DNA from: CAVRXQ01 sp963831155
GTDB lineage: Bacteria > Actinomycetota > Acidimicrobiia > Acidimicrobiales > Bog-793
DNA: 64,000 nt
Reading direction: 5' to 3'
NCBI GenBank assembly: GCA_963831155.1
Contig: CAWHOY010000005.1
Coordinates: 434,001-498,000 of the forward strand
Part shown: piece by piece, positions 24,409-32,967 of the stretch
Numbering within the stretch: position 1 is the first letter of the stretch
Layout: each line of letters starts with the position of its first letter
The notes under the pieces: model-generated
What the model was told of the DNA's origin: nothing
Seen by the model: the letters and a program-made list of their open reading frames with translations, nothing else
Databases searched by the model: none
Program-made: the position numbers and the translations under genes

Positions 24409-24556
24409 GGTGAGCCACATGCGCTTTGAGTGCGAGCTCGTCGACACCGAGCATCTGGAAGCCGTGCTCGCGTCGCTGCGGCGCGTGGAAGGCGTCTATG
24501 ACGCCTTCCGGTTGTTGCCCGGCAAGAACAAGACGGCGCGCGTCCAGAACCGGTGA
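24242..24556 (+). pseudogene. rel: Detached ACT-domain end of rel (+1 frame)
   Basis: Reading from 24242 gives ERLIEVEWDQ, then a standard ACT domain (LLADVARTLAEQNVGIISVSA), ending in TGA that overlaps the GTG of hisS. This is exactly what should follow the zinc-finger/helical part of Rel. Removing one base near 24241 (ACG-A-GAG) would join it to the upstream frame. No start codon or ribosome site is seen for separate translation. Confidence 0.85.
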
Positions 24557-25815
24557 GCGCCTTCAAGGCGCCGACGGGGACCCACGACCTGTTACCCCCA
24601 GCAAGCGCCCGCGCCGAAACCTGCGTCGCGCGCTTTGCATCGCTTGCTCGCCGCGGCGGGTACGGCTTGTTGAGCTCGCCGATGTTCGAAGATGCTGAGG
24701 TGTTCCGACGCAGCTCTGGGGAGTCGAGCGAGGTCGTCTCGAAGGAGATGTACGAGTTCGACGACAAGGGCGGCCGCCATCTCGCCCTGCGCCCCGAAGG
24801 CACCGCGTCCGTCGTGCGGGCATTCATCGAACACAACCCGCAGGTGCCCTGGAAGATCTGGTACCTCACCCCGATCTTCCGTTACGAGCGCCCGCAGGCT
24901 GGCCGCTATCGCCAGCACCACCAGCTCGGCGTCGAGGTGATCGGCACCGAGGACCCCGACATCGATGCCGAAGTGATCGCGCTCGGCCACGACTACTTGG
25001 ACGCGCTCGGGCTGTCGCGCATCGTACTCGGGGTGAACTCGCTCGGCGACGACGCCTGCATGCCCGGGTACCGCGAGGCACTCATCGCCTACCTCGCCGC
25101 GCACGAGAACGAACTGTGCGACGAGCACCGGACGCGCTATCGCGAGAACCCGCTGCGCGTCCTCGACTGCAAAAAGCCGGGGTGCATCCGAATCCGCGAG
25201 GGCGCGCCGAGACTGTCCGACGCGTGGTGCGAGCCGTGCCGCCAGCACTTCGCCCGCGTCACCGAGGGCCTCGATGCGGCGGGGATCGCGTGGCACCAGG
25301 ACGACTATCTTGTGCGCGGGCTCGACTACTACACGCGCACCACCTTTGAGTTCGCTGCCGAGTCGCTCGACGCCGCCCAGAATGTCGTCGTCGCCGGCGG
25401 TCGCTACGACAAGCTGTCCTCGATGCTTGGCGGTCCCGACGCAGCCGGGATCGGCTTCGGGAGCGGTCTCGAGCGGGTGCTGCTCGCCTGCGAGGCGGAG
25501 GGCGCGCTGAACGACGTCACGACCGCTCCCGACGTCTTCGTCGTCGACGTCACCGGTGGCCGCCTGGCGCGCGACGTTTCCCGGGCGCTGCGGAGGGCCG
25601 GGTTCGCTGCCGAGCGCGCCTACGACGGGCGGTCGATGAAAGCACAGTTGAAACTGGCCGATCGATCCGGCGCCATGCTGGCGGCGATCTTCGGCGCCGA
25701 AGAGGAGCGCTACGGAACCGTCACCTTGCGGGTCTTGCGTGGCGACGACGCCGGCAAACAGGAAACGATCTCGCGCGACGAGCTCGAGCAGTCGGTGCGG
25801 GAGTGGCGATCGTGA
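24553..25815 (+). CDS. hisS: Histidyl-tRNA synthetase
   Basis: 420 residues from GTG 24553, overlapping the stop of the rel ACT frame (GTGA). Class II motifs: FKAPTGTHDLLPP at the N-terminus, motif 2 around IFRYERPQAGRYRQHHQLGVE, the histidine-specific LVRGLDYYTRTTFE, and motif 3 AGIGFGSGLERVLLA. A C-terminal anticodon-binding domain follows (about 325-420). It charges tRNA-His in the cytoplasm. The rel-hisS-aspS order is standard in actinobacteria, although the peptidyl-prolyl isomerase and hydrolase genes often found between rel and hisS are missing. Confidence 0.95.
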   Translation: MSAFKAPTGTHDLLPPASARAETCVARFASLARRGGYGLLSSPMFEDAEVFRRSSGESSEVVSKEMYEFDDKGGRHLALRPEGTASVVRAFIEHNPQVPWKIWYLTPIFRYERPQAGRYRQHHQLGVEVIGTEDPDIDAEVIALGHDYLDALGLSRIVLGVNSLGDDACMPGYREALIAYLAAHENELCDEHRTRYRENPLRVLDCKKPGCIRIREGAPRLSDAWCEPCRQHFARVTEGLDAAGIAWHQDDYLVRGLDYYTRTTFEFAAESLDAAQNVVVAGGRYDKLSSMLGGPDAAGIGFGSGLERVLLACEAEGALNDVTTAPDVFVVDVTGGRLARDVSRALRRAGFAAERAYDGRSMKAQLKLADRSGAMLAAIFGAEEERYGTVTLRVLRGDDAGKQETISRDELEQSVREWRS

Positions 25816-27593
25816 CCGACGAAGCCCGGGGCATGCGGACGCGCTACTGCGGCACGCTGCGCAGCGATGACGTCGGAGAAGAGGTGGCGCTCTGCGGCTG
25901 GGTGGCGCGCCGGCGCGAGCACGGCGAGCACCTCGCGTTCGTCGACCTGCGCGACCACACCGGCATCGTCCAGTGCGTCGTCGACGGCGCGCACGCGATC
26001 AAACCGGAGTACGTGCTGCGCATCGTCGGTGTGGTGCGCGAGCGTCCGGAAGGAACTGTTAACCCGGAGCTTGCGACCGGCGAGGTCGAGGTCGCCGACT
26101 GCCGGATCGAGGTGCTCGCCGCCTCCGAGACGCCACCGTTCCAGCTCGACGAGCGCACGGAGGTCGACGAAGCCCTGCGCCTGCGCTACCGCTACCTCGA
26201 TCTGCGCACCGAACGGATGCAAAAGAACCTGCGTGTGCGGGCGACCGTCAACTCAGCGATCCGGCGCGCGATGGAACGGCAGGGCTTCGTCGAGATCGAG
26301 ACACCGCTGTTGTGGACGCCGACCCCGGAAGGGGCACGGGAGTTCGCTGTCCCGTCGCGTCTGCAGCGCGGCTCTTTCTACGCGCTGCCGCAGAGCCCGC
26401 AAATCGCGAAGCAGCTCTCGATGATCGGCGGTGTCGATCGCTACTACCAGATCGCGCGCTGCATGCGCGACGAGGATCCGCGGGCCGATAGACAGTTCGA
26501 GTTCACCCAGCTCGACGTCGAAGCGAGCTTCGTCGGTCAAGAGGAAATCCTCGATTTCGTCACCGAAGCGATGGCCGAGGCGACCGAAGCGGCGACCGGT
26601 ATGCGCCCCGACCCCTTCGCCACGATGACGTGGTCCGAGGCGATCGACCACTACGGCTCCGATAAGCCGGATCTGCGCTTTGGGATGGAGATCTGCGATC
26701 TCACCGAGGTCTTCACGTCGACCGAGTTCAAGGCGTTCCGCCGTGAAGCGGTGCGGGCGATCGTCGTCGACGGTGGCGCGGCGTTTTCGCGGGCTCGCCT
26801 TGACGAGCTGATTGAGCGGGCGAAGCAACTCGGTGCCGGCGGACTCGTGTGGATGCGCGCGCGGGGCGAGCCCTTGTCGATCGAGTCGCCGGTAGACAAG
26901 TTCCTCACCGACGACGAGCGCAAGGGCGTGCTGGCCGCAACCGGCGCGTCGGACGGCGCGCTAATCCTCGTCGTCGCCGACGAGCGCCGCCGGGCGTCCG
27001 AGGTGCTCGGCCGTTTGCGCGTCGACTTCGGCCGTCCGCCGATGGGCGAGGGTCCGTTGCGGTTCTGCTGGGTCGTCGACTTCCCGCTCTTTGACGGCGT
27101 CGACGAGCACGGCAACCCTGCCGCCGCGCACCACCCATTCACGATGCCGTACCTGGAAGATTTTGATCGCATCGAGGACGACCCCTTCTCTGTGCGCGCC
27201 CACTCGTACGACCTCGTCCTGAACGGCTGGGAGCTCGGTTCGGGGAGCATCCGGATCACCGAGCCGGCGCTGCAGCGGCGGATCTTCGAACTGTTGGGGA
27301 TCTCGCCCGAGGTCGCCGAAGGCCGTTTTGGTTTCCTGCTCGACGCCTACCGCTACGGCGGTCCGCCGCACGGCGGCTTCGCCGTCGGCATCGACCGCTT
27401 CGTGGCGTGCCTGCTCGGCGAGGACAACATCCGTGAGGTGATCGCCTTCCCGAAGACCCAGTCCGGAGCCGATTTGATGACGGGCGGACCGTTACCGCTG
27501 CCGCCCGAGCGCCTCTCAGAGCTCGGGGTGCGCGTCGTCGAGAAGAAGCCCGCGCCGCCCGGCACGGACCTAGACAAAGAGCGCGCCGGCTGA
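25812..27593 (+). CDS. aspS: Aspartyl-tRNA synthetase
   Basis: 593 residues from GTG 25812, whose GTGA overlaps the hisS stop (GTG 25803 is an alternative). An N-terminal OB-fold (VALCGWVARRREHGEHLAFVDLRD) binds the anticodon, and the class II core has FVEIETPLLW (motif 1), RCMRDEDPRADRQFEFTQLD (motif 2) and GGFAVGIDRFVACLL (motif 3). The insertion domain between motifs 2 and 3 shows it is the bacterial type. Whether it also charges tRNA-Asn cannot be judged without knowing the genome's gatCAB and asnS content. Confidence 0.95.
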   Translation: MTDEARGMRTRYCGTLRSDDVGEEVALCGWVARRREHGEHLAFVDLRDHTGIVQCVVDGAHAIKPEYVLRIVGVVRERPEGTVNPELATGEVEVADCRIEVLAASETPPFQLDERTEVDEALRLRYRYLDLRTERMQKNLRVRATVNSAIRRAMERQGFVEIETPLLWTPTPEGAREFAVPSRLQRGSFYALPQSPQIAKQLSMIGGVDRYYQIARCMRDEDPRADRQFEFTQLDVEASFVGQEEILDFVTEAMAEATEAATGMRPDPFATMTWSEAIDHYGSDKPDLRFGMEICDLTEVFTSTEFKAFRREAVRAIVVDGGAAFSRARLDELIERAKQLGAGGLVWMRARGEPLSIESPVDKFLTDDERKGVLAATGASDGALILVVADERRRASEVLGRLRVDFGRPPMGEGPLRFCWVVDFPLFDGVDEHGNPAAAHHPFTMPYLEDFDRIEDDPFSVRAHSYDLVLNGWELGSGSIRITEPALQRRIFELLGISPEVAEGRFGFLLDAYRYGGPPHGGFAVGIDRFVACLLGEDNIREVIAFPKTQSGADLMTGGPLPLPPERLSELGVRVVEKKPAPPGTDLDKERAG

Positions 27594-27601
27594 CCCGGCC
27601 G

Positions 27602-28957
27602 ATGCGCAAGCGGACCGAACCCGACCTGTTCGACGCGGCGGCCGCCGACGAACTCGCCCGCCGGGCGCCGCTCGCCGACCGGATGCGGCCGCAAAGCCTC
27701 GACGAGTTCGTCGGCCAATCCCACCTGCTGGCGCCGGGGGCGACGCTGCGCGCCCTGATCGAGACCGACTCGCTCTCTTCGGCGATCTTCTTCGGCCCGG
27801 CGGGCTCGGGGAAGACGACGCTCGCCCGTCTCGTCGCGCAGACGTCGGCGAAACGCTTCGTGACGCTGTCTGCCGTCTCGAGTGGCGTCGCCGAAGTGCG
27901 CGAAGTCATCGAACAGGCGCGACGCGACCTCGGGATGAGCGGGCGTCAGACGATCCTTTTCCTCGATGAGATCCACCGCTTCAACCGCGCCCAACAGGAC
28001 GCGTTCCTGCCCGGCGTCGAGTCGGGTGTGATCGTCCTCATCGGCGCGACGACCGAGAACCCCTTTTTCTCCCTGACTTCTCCGTTGCTCAGCCGCTCGA
28101 CACTGTGGCGGTTCGAGCCGATCGGCAACGAGGACCTCGCCCTGTTAGCCCGGCGCGCCGTCGAGCAGGAAGGCGCGTCGATCGACGACGAGGCACTCGC
28201 GGCGGCTGTCGACCTCTCAGACGGCGACGCGCGGGCGTTGCTCGTCACACTGGAGGTCGCGATAGCCGTCGCCCGGGCGCGTGACCGTGGCGGGGTGGCG
28301 ATCGGACGTGCCGACGTCGAGGCCGCCCGGACGACCCGCGCGGTGCGCCACGGGCGCGACGAGCACTACGACGTCGTCAGCGCGCTGATCAAGTCGATCC
28401 GTGGATCTGACCCGGACGCCGCGATCTACTGGCTCGCCCGCTTGATCGTCGCCGGCGAGGACCCGCGATTTGTCGCCCGCCGCCTAGTCATCTTGTCGAG
28501 CGAGGACGTCGGTCTTGCTGATCCGAACGCCCTCGTCGTCACGGAAGCGGCCGCCGCCGCCCTCGATCGCGTCGGGCTGCCGGAAGCGGCGCTGAACCTG
28601 GCGGAGGCGGTCGTCTATCTCGCTTCGGCGCCGAAGTCGAACCGGGTCGCGGTGGCGATCTGGAACGCGATGGGCGACGTCGAGCGCGACCCGCTCGCGA
28701 CGGTCCCGCCGAGGCTACGGGGGACCGGGTTCCAGGGCGCGAAGGCCCTCGGCCACGGAGTCGGTTACCAGTATCCTCACGACGATCCGCGAGGTTTCGT
28801 CGATCAGACGTACCTGCCCGACGAGCTCGCTGGACGCCGCTACTACGAGCCGTCTGAGCACGGCTTTGAACGTGAGGTCGCGGAGCGCCTCGCGCTTTGG
28901 TGGAAGCGCCGAAGACACGACGGGGACAGGACGGACTCGGGCACGGTGAGCGAATGA
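27602..28957 (+). CDS. rarA: Replication-associated recombination AAA+ ATPase RarA/MgsA
   Basis: 451 residues from ATG 27602, 8 bp after aspS. AAA+ motifs: RMRPQSLDEFVGQSHLL, Walker A FGPAGSGKTTLARL (about residues 62-75), Walker B TILFLDEIHRFN, sensor 1 GATTENPFF. The C-terminal tetramerisation part with ALIKSIRGSDPDAAIYWLAR and GLPEAALNLAEAVVYLASAPKSN is diagnostic of RarA/WRNIP1. It acts on stalled replication forks, peeling DNA ends near single-strand binding protein. The stop overlaps the alaS start. Confidence 0.93.
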   Translation: MRKRTEPDLFDAAAADELARRAPLADRMRPQSLDEFVGQSHLLAPGATLRALIETDSLSSAIFFGPAGSGKTTLARLVAQTSAKRFVTLSAVSSGVAEVREVIEQARRDLGMSGRQTILFLDEIHRFNRAQQDAFLPGVESGVIVLIGATTENPFFSLTSPLLSRSTLWRFEPIGNEDLALLARRAVEQEGASIDDEALAAAVDLSDGDARALLVTLEVAIAVARARDRGGVAIGRADVEAARTTRAVRHGRDEHYDVVSALIKSIRGSDPDAAIYWLARLIVAGEDPRFVARRLVILSSEDVGLADPNALVVTEAAAAALDRVGLPEAALNLAEAVVYLASAPKSNRVAVAIWNAMGDVERDPLATVPPRLRGTGFQGAKALGHGVGYQYPHDDPRGFVDQTYLPDELAGRRYYEPSEHGFEREVAERLALWWKRRRHDGDRTDSGTVSE

Positions 28958-31566
28958 CGATGGACGGCGACGGGCTGCGCGCGGCGTTCACGCGTTATTT
29001 CGTCGAGCGCGACCACACCGCACTGCCAGCCGCGAGCCTCGTGCCGGTCGATCCGACCGTGATGTTCACGATCGCCGGCATGGTGCAGTTCAAGCCGTAT
29101 TTCACGGGTGAACAGACGCCACCAGTCCCGCGGGCGACGACGATCCAACCGTGTTTCCGCACGAACGACCTTGAGATCGTCGGCACGACGGCACGCCATA
29201 CGACGCTTTTCGAGATGCTCGGCAACTTCAGCTTCGGCGACTACTTCAAAGAACTCGCGATCCCGCTCGCGTGGGTCTTTGTCACCGAGGTCCTCGGTTT
29301 TGACCCCGATCGGCTGTGGATCACGGTGCACGAATCAGATGACGACGCGTCCGGCATCTGGCAAGACGCGGCACAGGTCCCAGCCGAGCGGATCCAGAAG
29401 ATGGGAGCCGAGAACTTCTGGGAGATGGGCGAGGTCGGCCCGTGCGGCCCCTGCTCGGAGATCTACTTCGACCGCGGCGAGCACCTCGGCCCGGGCGGCG
29501 GACCGGCGAACGACGACTCCGATCGCTACAGCGAGATCTGGAACCTCGTCTTCATGCAGTTCGACCGGGCGGCCGACGGGACGATGGCGGACCTTCCGAA
29601 AAAGAACATCGACACGGGTGCGGGTTTCGAACGAATCCTCATGCTTTTGCAAGGTGTCGACTCGGTGTTCGCGACCGACGTCTTCGCGCCGATCGTCGAT
29701 CAGGCCGCGTCGGCGACGAGGACGCCGATGGGTCAGGCCGACCACAGCGACGTCGCGCTGCGCGTCCTCGCCGACCACACGCGTTCGGCCGCCTTCCTGA
29801 TCTCCGACGGCATCGTCCCCTCGAACGAGGGGCGGGGCTACGTGCTACGACGGATGATCCGCCGTGCGGCGCTGCGTGCTCACCAGCTCGGCGTGACCGA
29901 GGTCGTCCTGCCAAGGGTCGCCGACGCAGTTTCGGCGACCCTTGGCAACGCCTACCCGCGGCTCGTGCGCGACACCGAGCTCATTCGCACAGTCGTCGCC
30001 CATGAAGAAGAAGGGTTCCGCCGCAACCTGCGTGCCGGGTTCCAACTCCTTGAGGCAGAGCTGCGCGACGGAGTCACGACACTTTCTGGCGACGCCGCAT
30101 TCAAGTTGCACGACACGTACGGATTTCCGATCGACCTCACCGTCGAGGTGGCGAAGGCGCGCGGCGTCGAAGTCGACCGAGGCGGTTTCGACGCGCACAT
30201 GGAAGAGCAACGCCGGCGCGGCCGGGCGGATACCCACCGGGCGCTCGAACACTTTGGCGCCGAGGGACGCTGGCGAGACGTCCTGTCCGAGAGGGGACCG
30301 ACCGAGTTCCTCGGCTACGAGGAGGAGGCGACAGACGCCGAGATCCTCGCGGTCGCGGCGCGCGACGACGCCGGGAGGTTCGAGAACGTCGACGGCGAGC
30401 GCGCCCCAGAAGGGGCCGAGTTCGTCGACGTGGTGTTGGACCGCACGCCCTTTTATGCCGAAGGTGGGGGTCAGGTCGGCGACACCGGGACGATCCGCAC
30501 ATCGAGCGGAGTCCTGCGCGTGCTCGACACGACATCGGCGGACGGCGTCACCGTGCACACCGGATACCTCGTCCAGGGGACGGTGCGCGAACACGAGCGC
30601 GCCCTCGCCGTGATCGACGCCGAACGCCGTGAGGCGATCCGGCGCAACCACACCGCGACGCATCTCCTCCACGCCGCGCTGCGCGAGGTGCTCGGCGAGC
30701 ACGCAAAACAGCAGGGATCACTCGTCGCGCCCGACCGGCTGCGTTTCGACTTCAGCCACTTCTCGGCGCTCTCTGATGACCAGCTGGCCAGTATCGAGAA
30801 AATGGTCAGCGAACAGATCCTCGACAACGACGCGGTGACGACGTACCAGACCTCCAAGGAGGAGGCCGAGCACCTCGGAGCCGTCGCGTTCTTCGGCGAG
30901 AAATATGGAGAGACCGTCCGTGTCGTCGAGGCAGGACCCGCTTCGCTCGAACTGTGCGGGGGAACCCACGTCCACGCGCTCGGCTCGATCGGACCGTTCC
31001 GCATCCTTTCGGAGAGCTCGATCGGCGCGAACACCCGTCGCATCGAGGCGACGACCGGCACACGCTCGATCGAGGAGATCCGCCAGATGTCGGACACGCT
31101 GACGCGTGCTGCGACGACGCTGCACACGATTCCGTTCGACGTGGCGAACGCGGTCGAGCGTCTCGTCGAGCGGGAGAGAGGCTTGGAGGACGAGCTGCGC
31201 CGTGCGCGCATATCCGCTCTGCGAGACGAAGCGCGCTCGCTCGCTTTAAAGGCGCGCTCGGGCGTCCTCGTCGCCCGCCGCGACGGCGCTGACCCCGCCG
31301 AGCTTCGTGAGCTTGCCCTGGCGATCCGCGCGCTCGACATCTCGACCGTCGCCCTGATCGGCGCTCCGGACGCCGCTCGCGTCGCGATCGTCGTCGCTGC
31401 CCGACCGGACGGAAGCATCGACGCCCGGGAGATCGCCTCGAGCGCCGCGCGAGTCGTCGGTGGCGGTGGTGGCGGATCGAAAGAGCTCGCTACCGCGGGC
31501 GGTCGCGACGTCGCCGCCATCGACGCGGCGATCGAGGAACTCGACGCTCTCGTCGGGCGCACCTAG
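28954..31566 (+). CDS. alaS: Alanyl-tRNA synthetase
   Basis: 870 residues from ATG 28954 (ATGA overlap with the rarA stop). Features: N-terminal class II core (LRAAFTRYFVERDHTALPAASLVP, MFTIAGMVQFKPYF, FRTNDLEIVG), the editing domain with the zinc-ligand pattern HTATHLLHAALREVLG and CGGTHVHALGSIGPF, and a C-terminal C-Ala domain with the glycine-rich GGGGGGSKELATAGG. It charges tRNA-Ala and deacylates mischarged Ser/Gly-tRNA-Ala. Length is normal for the family. Confidence 0.96.
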   Translation: MTMDGDGLRAAFTRYFVERDHTALPAASLVPVDPTVMFTIAGMVQFKPYFTGEQTPPVPRATTIQPCFRTNDLEIVGTTARHTTLFEMLGNFSFGDYFKELAIPLAWVFVTEVLGFDPDRLWITVHESDDDASGIWQDAAQVPAERIQKMGAENFWEMGEVGPCGPCSEIYFDRGEHLGPGGGPANDDSDRYSEIWNLVFMQFDRAADGTMADLPKKNIDTGAGFERILMLLQGVDSVFATDVFAPIVDQAASATRTPMGQADHSDVALRVLADHTRSAAFLISDGIVPSNEGRGYVLRRMIRRAALRAHQLGVTEVVLPRVADAVSATLGNAYPRLVRDTELIRTVVAHEEEGFRRNLRAGFQLLEAELRDGVTTLSGDAAFKLHDTYGFPIDLTVEVAKARGVEVDRGGFDAHMEEQRRRGRADTHRALEHFGAEGRWRDVLSERGPTEFLGYEEEATDAEILAVAARDDAGRFENVDGERAPEGAEFVDVVLDRTPFYAEGGGQVGDTGTIRTSSGVLRVLDTTSADGVTVHTGYLVQGTVREHERALAVIDAERREAIRRNHTATHLLHAALREVLGEHAKQQGSLVAPDRLRFDFSHFSALSDDQLASIEKMVSEQILDNDAVTTYQTSKEEAEHLGAVAFFGEKYGETVRVVEAGPASLELCGGTHVHALGSIGPFRILSESSIGANTRRIEATTGTRSIEEIRQMSDTLTRAATTLHTIPFDVANAVERLVERERGLEDELRRARISALRDEARSLALKARSGVLVARRDGADPAELRELALAIRALDISTVALIGAPDAARVAIVVAARPDGSIDAREIASSAARVVGGGGGGSKELATAGGRDVAAIDAAIEELDALVGRT

Positions 31567-31577
31567 GAGGCGGGGCC

Positions 31578-32042
31578 GTGCCGGATCGGCCACCTGCTGG
31601 TCGCGTGCTCGGCCTCGATCTCGGCTCGGTGCGAATCGGTGTGGCGATCTCCGACTCGGCGCGCACCCTCGCGACGCCACGCGAGGTCCTGCAAAGAAGC
31701 GGTGACCAGACAGCAGATCTCGAGTTGCTCGCGGCGCTCATCGACGACACGGGTGCGACCGAGGTCGTCGTCGGTCTGCCGGTTTCGCTCGACGGGAGTC
31801 GCGGCCCGGCCGCAGCGGGCGTCGAAGCCGAGGCGGCACAGCTGCGCGAATGGGTGTCGGTGCCCGTGCGCCTGATCGACGAACGACTGTCGAGCGCGGA
31901 AGCGACCCGGCGTCGACGCGAAGCGCTCCCGCGGTCAAAACTGCGGGCCCGTTCGCCGCTCGGATCGCGGCACGCGCCCGTCGACGCCGACGCGGCGGCG
32001 ATCGTTCTGCAGGCGTATCTCGATTCCAACCGAAGAGGGTAA
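31578..32042 (+). CDS. ruvX: Putative pre-16S rRNA nuclease / Holliday junction resolvase-like RuvX (YqgF)
   Basis: 154 residues; GTG 31578 lies downstream of AGGAGG. The RNase H-like fold shows LGLDLGSVRIGVAISD (first metal Asp), EVVVGLPVSLDGSRGPAA and LIDERLSSAEATRRRR, then DADAAAIVLQAYLD with the last acidic residues. This family trims the 5' end of 16S rRNA precursors and was first proposed as a Holliday junction resolvase. Its place after alaS is conserved in actinobacteria. The mltG gene that normally follows is absent. Confidence 0.9.
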   Translation: MPDRPPAGRVLGLDLGSVRIGVAISDSARTLATPREVLQRSGDQTADLELLAALIDDTGATEVVVGLPVSLDGSRGPAAAGVEAEAAQLREWVSVPVRLIDERLSSAEATRRRREALPRSKLRARSPLGSRHAPVDADAAAIVLQAYLDSNRRG

Positions 32043-32047
32043 CGCCG

Positions 32048-32914
32048 TTGACTCCGGCCGGCGTGCTCGGTGAACACGCTCGCCAATTTCGGGCCGCCGT
32101 GATCGGCACGCCCATCGGTCATTCCTTATCGCCGCGTATCCACGATGCGGCGTACGCCGCGCTCGGGCTCGACTGGCGTTACGGCGCGATCGAAGTCCAG
32201 CCCGGCGACGCGGTAGCAGCGATCCGCGAAGCGCGCGACGCGCATTACGTGGGTCTGTCGGTGACGACACCGCTGAAGGTCGAAGCGGCGCAAGGGTGTC
32301 CAGGATCAAAAGACGTTGATGCGATCGGCGCGGCGAACACGGTGGTCTTCGGCGAAGCCGGACCGCTGGCGTACAACACCGACGGTGAAGGGCTGCTCGA
32401 CGACCTGAGGCGAGCGCACGGCTTTGAGGCAGAGAGCCGAAGTTGCGGGGTGATCGGTGCCGGAGCGACCGCCCGCGCGGTCGTCCGGGCGCTCGACGCG
32501 CACGGCGCGCACGAGATCGTTGTCGTCGATCGCACATCTGACCGAGCGAATGCGGTGGTCGCTCTCGCGCCGACGACCGCGCGTGTCGGTAACGCCGAGG
32601 ACCTTGCCGGACTCGACCTCGTCGTCTACGCGGCTCTGGTGGCGACACCAGACGATCCTCGCGAGATCGTTGGATTCGCCTCACGCCTCGGTGCATCGAC
32701 AAGCCCTGGGCAACTCGTCGTCGATGTGAACTACTGCCCGCCGCGATCGGCGTTCTTGGAGTCGGCACTCACAAAGGGAGCGGTGATCCGGCACGGGCTC
32801 GGGATGCTCGTCCACCAAGCGGCCCGGCAAGTCGAACTCTTCACCGGCTCGCCGGCGCCGCTCGAGGCGATGTTGGCTGCCGTGGCGAGCGAACCGGGGG
32901 CCGCCGCCAGCTGA
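32048..32914 (+). CDS. aroE: Shikimate dehydrogenase
   Basis: 288 residues from TTG 32048; GTG 32063 is an alternative. The open frame extends far upstream into ruvX but without homology. Shikimate site: VIGTPIGHSLSPRIHDAAY and GLSVTTPLKVEA with the catalytic Lys (SVT in place of NVT is common in actinobacteria), then IGAANTVV and YNTDGEGLL with the Asn and Asp. The nucleotide-binding part has VIGAGATARAV. It converts 3-dehydroshikimate to shikimate for aromatic amino acids. It lies 5 bp after ruvX in the housekeeping operon. Confidence 0.92.
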   Translation: MTPAGVLGEHARQFRAAVIGTPIGHSLSPRIHDAAYAALGLDWRYGAIEVQPGDAVAAIREARDAHYVGLSVTTPLKVEAAQGCPGSKDVDAIGAANTVVFGEAGPLAYNTDGEGLLDDLRRAHGFEAESRSCGVIGAGATARAVVRALDAHGAHEIVVVDRTSDRANAVVALAPTTARVGNAEDLAGLDLVVYAALVATPDDPREIVGFASRLGASTSPGQLVVDVNYCPPRSAFLESALTKGAVIRHGLGMLVHQAARQVELFTGSPAPLEAMLAAVASEPGAAAS

Positions 32915-32918
32915 GGAT

Positions 32919-32959
32919 CCCGAAGCTGCAAATTCGGGAGATCGACCCTTCGGTAGGGT
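32919..32959 (+). promoter_or_regulatory. Hairpin and leaderless -10 box before rodA
   Basis: CCCGAA (32919-32924) and TTCGGG (32933-32938) form a small hairpin after aroE and may end its operon. TAGGGT (32954-32959) lies 8 nt before the rodA GTG with no ribosome site between, so rodA probably has its own leaderless promoter. Confidence 0.4.
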
Positions 32960-32967
32960 GTGCGGTC

